Origin: JAZKIX01 sp040384645
Lineage (GTDB): Bacteria; Pseudomonadota; Gammaproteobacteria; Burkholderiales; Burkholderiaceae_D
DNA length: 6,061 nucleotides
NCBI GenBank assembly: GCA_040384645.1
Contig: JAZKIX010000097.1
Location: forward strand, 1 to 6,061
Direction: 5' to 3'
A model generated the notes under the pieces. That model ran no database searches and was not told where the DNA came from. It saw only the letters and a program-made list of their open reading frames with translations. The position numbers and the translations under genes were made by a program. Position 1 is the first letter of the stretch. The number at the start of each line of letters is the position of its first letter. Positions 4,076 to 6,061 of the stretch are shown piece after piece.

Positions 4076-6061
4076 CTATTGACTGTCAAACATCTTCGCA
4101 AGCGGTGCCGCCGCAAAATGCGCCAGCCATGCGCGGCAAGCCAGCGCTAGTGCCGCATGTTGTTGGGCATCCGGCTGCGGCGGGCCGAAGCGGTAGCGGG
4201 TGTGCAGCGCCGCAATCTGCGCCAGTTCATCCGCCACCGTATCGCCGACTTCTGGCCGCAGCCGCGCCAGCCAATCGTTGAGCGGCTCATTGTGCAAACG
4301 GGCCCAGCCATGTGCAGCAAGTGTCTCTTCGATTTGGTAAAACGCCGAGGCTGGCAGGACGGCTGCGATCGCGGCGGCACTGTTTTTCTGGCGCTGCAAC
4401 CACGCCGGTTTCCATTGGCCCTTATACCGTCTGAATTTGCGCCCACTCCAGATCAGCGCCAGCACGCCGACGACATATACCAGCAGCGGATGGCCGGCAT
4501 CGTTCAAAGCGCGTATCTGGAATAACAACCACGACCAGCCATCCAGTAGCGGTTCCCACAGAGACGCCTGGTCGGCTTCGATGCCCGACCAGCCGCCCGG
4601 CGTGGTGTCGAAATCCTGCCACGTGCCATTGATATAGACGCGGGTCCAAGCATGGGCATCGCGATGACGGGCGATATACGCCGCGCTGAAGCGGTCGCGC
4701 TCGTCCACCGAATAGCCAACTGCATAGCGCGCCGGGATGCCGGCGGCGCGCAATAGCAGCACCGTGGCGCTGGCAAAATGTTCGCAATGGCCGCTGCGAT
4801 TGCGCAACAAAAAATCTTCCATTGCGCTCTGATTAAAGGCATTGCCTTTGCGGAAAGTGCTGTAGCTGAAATTGTTGGCGAAATAGCTTTTGACGATCTT
4901 TAAAGCTGCTTCAGGCCGCTGCTCGCGTAAATGCAAGCTGCGCGCCAAATCGTTCAACAAGACCGCCTCGCGTGGCGGCAAGGCAAGGTCGGTGGCCACG
5001 CTTGGGCTCGCATCGGCGCTCGCTGCATCGTAGGCTACGCGGTAGCGATAACTGCGTCTGGATAAACCGGCTTGCGCGGTGCCGACCCGGTTGCGCTGCA
5101 ACTGCGTCAGGTCACCCGATTCAACTCTGTTGATACCGTCAGGCAAGGCCAGCAAGGCAGTGTCGCGGCTTGACGTGGTGGCGATATTGAGCGTGGTTGG
5201 ATGGCTTTGGCTGGGCCGTAAATCCCAACCGCCGGCTATTGGTTTGAGTTCGCTGAAATCATTGCCGCCGGCTGCCAGCCATGAGGGTGAGCTGAAGGCG
5301 CTTGAATTAAGAACGTTATAGCTGGCTGTCATCAAGAGCATCGGCAATTTGGGTGGCGGCTGCAACGGCTGCAGTGGCGACGCCGTCACGCGCAAGACAA
5401 TGGCGTCGGATAGTTTCAAGCTGCCGATATGGCCCAAGCTGGTACGGGTGCGCGCCGGATCTTCGCTGCCTTGATAATCGAACCAGCCGCTGGCGGTTTC
5501 TTCCAGCACTTGCTGCAAACGGAATAAACCATGGCTGATACCGGCACCGACCGCCAGCGCGACCAGCAGCATCGTTAGCCAGCGCAATGGCGCGCCGCCG
5601 CTTGGCCGCTGGTACCATAAAATCCAACCGCACAATACCGCCAGCCCGATAAAAAACCCTAACCCAGATTGATTAGCGACACTGGCCGCCAACAGCCACA
5701 GCGCCAGATAGGCATAACCCAGATTGACTTGGCGGCTGGTATCGGTCTGTTCCAACGCAGCGGCGCCGGGCAAGGCAAATAACTGTTGCGGATCGACTTT
5801 GGCGGTGTCGCTGTAGAGTAAGGCCAAGGCCAGCGGCGCCAGAATCAGAGGCGACCATTGCACCGTCTGCAAGATGGCTGGCCCCGCGCCTTGCTGCACG
5901 AATAAAAATACCGCCAGCGCTGACAGCGAGAGCAGGCATGTGGTGACGATGCGTTTCAGCTCCGCCATCGGGAACTTGAAGCCGATATCGATGACGCGAC
6001 GTGCTTCCAATAAGGCTACCAGCGCAGCGGCAATCCACCAATGCGCGCCTTGCCAGCCCCA
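4076..6061 (-). CDS. Membrane transglutaminase-like protein, TgpA-like (N-terminus outside window)
   Basis: 661 residues visible; the frame is open to the window edge, so the true start lies beyond 6061. TTG 6008-6010 and ATG 5968 are internal codons: the residues before them (WWIAAALVALLEARR) look like a membrane segment in the same frame. The N-terminal third holds about six hydrophobic segments (around 8-18, 38-55, 71-84, 116-130, 134-148, 160-177). A long, probably periplasmic stretch follows, with a transglutaminase-core cysteine-protease fold: C426 in SGHCEHFA, H470 in DAHAW and D485 in DFDTTP form the expected Cys-His-Asp triad. One more membrane segment (about 525-538, VYVVGVLALIW) precedes a basic cytoplasmic tail (about 195 bases upstream of the stop start a helical DUF4129-like region, YQIEETLAAHGWARL). 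TgpA-type proteins are commonly encoded beside MoxR ATPase and DUF58 genes; those would be upstream, out of view. Substrate unknown. Confidence 0.88.
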   Translation of the reverse strand, partial: WGWQGAHWWIAAALVALLEARRVIDIGFKFPMAELKRIVTTCLLSLSALAVFLFVQQGAGPAILQTVQWSPLILAPLALALLYSDTAKVDPQQLFALPGAAALEQTDTSRQVNLGYAYLALWLLAASVANQSGLGFFIGLAVLCGWILWYQRPSGGAPLRWLTMLLVALAVGAGISHGLFRLQQVLEETASGWFDYQGSEDPARTRTSLGHIGSLKLSDAIVLRVTASPLQPLQPPPKLPMLLMTASYNVLNSSAFSSPSWLAAGGNDFSELKPIAGGWDLRPSQSHPTTLNIATTSSRDTALLALPDGINRVESGDLTQLQRNRVGTAQAGLSRRSYRYRVAYDAASADASPSVATDLALPPREAVLLNDLARSLHLREQRPEAALKIVKSYFANNFSYSTFRKGNAFNQSAMEDFLLRNRSGHCEHFASATVLLLRAAGIPARYAVGYSVDERDRFSAAYIARHRDAHAWTRVYINGTWQDFDTTPGGWSGIEADQASLWEPLLDGWSWLLFQIRALNDAGHPLLVYVVGVLALIWSGRKFRRYKGQWKPAWLQRQKNSAAAIAAVLPASAFYQIEETLAAHGWARLHNEPLNDWLARLRPEVGDTVADELAQIAALHTRYRFGPPQPDAQQHAALALACRAWLAHFAAAPLAKMFDSQ

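Noticed and set aside
3991..4116. 42-residue N-terminal extension of the scramblase-like protein
   Set aside because: It would overlap the transglutaminase gene, does not resemble the family, and a better ATG with AGGAC before it lies at 3990.

Overview
The window reads as ordinary chromosomal DNA of a Gram-negative, moderately GC-rich bacterium. A betaproteobacterium of the Burkholderiales (Oxalobacteraceae-like) is my best guess. That guess rests on gene content: a DEDDh exonuclease fused to a GIY-YIG (Cho/UvrC-N type) nuclease, a secreted ATP-dependent DNA ligase, a scramblase/LURP-one-like protein and a membrane transglutaminase. It is an inference, not a database result. I see no tRNA, rRNA, CRISPR array or insertion sequence.

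Layout from left to right. (1) 1-574, minus strand: the N-terminal part of a two-component protein, a CheY-like receiver followed by a PAS domain, cut by the window edge. (2) 575-871: divergent intergenic region. (3) 872-2293, plus strand: the exonuclease/GIY-YIG fusion, interrupted at 1929-1938 by a 10-N assembly gap flanked on both sides by the same 8 bases. (4) 2326-3216, minus strand: a periplasmic LigE-type DNA ligase, convergent with the nuclease and ending 32 bases from it. (5) 3217-3402: a non-coding stretch with an unusual run of consecutive inverted repeats, including a perfect 12-bp stem with a 4-base loop. (6) 3403-3990, minus strand: a phospholipid-scramblase/LURP-one-like small protein. 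(7) 4076-6061, minus strand: a multi-spanning membrane transglutaminase-like protein whose N-terminus lies outside the window.

How they fit together. The transglutaminase and scramblase-like genes share a strand with an 85-base gap and may be co-transcribed. The ligase is downstream on the same strand but separated by the hairpin-rich stretch. The nuclease and ligase both act on DNA, but in different compartments (cytoplasm versus predicted periplasm), so their adjacency need not mean a shared pathway. I did not find a convincing new multi-gene system. The best leads are the hairpin cluster at 3276-3391, the four-cysteine exonuclease/Cho fusion, and the assembly gap that can be closed in frame.
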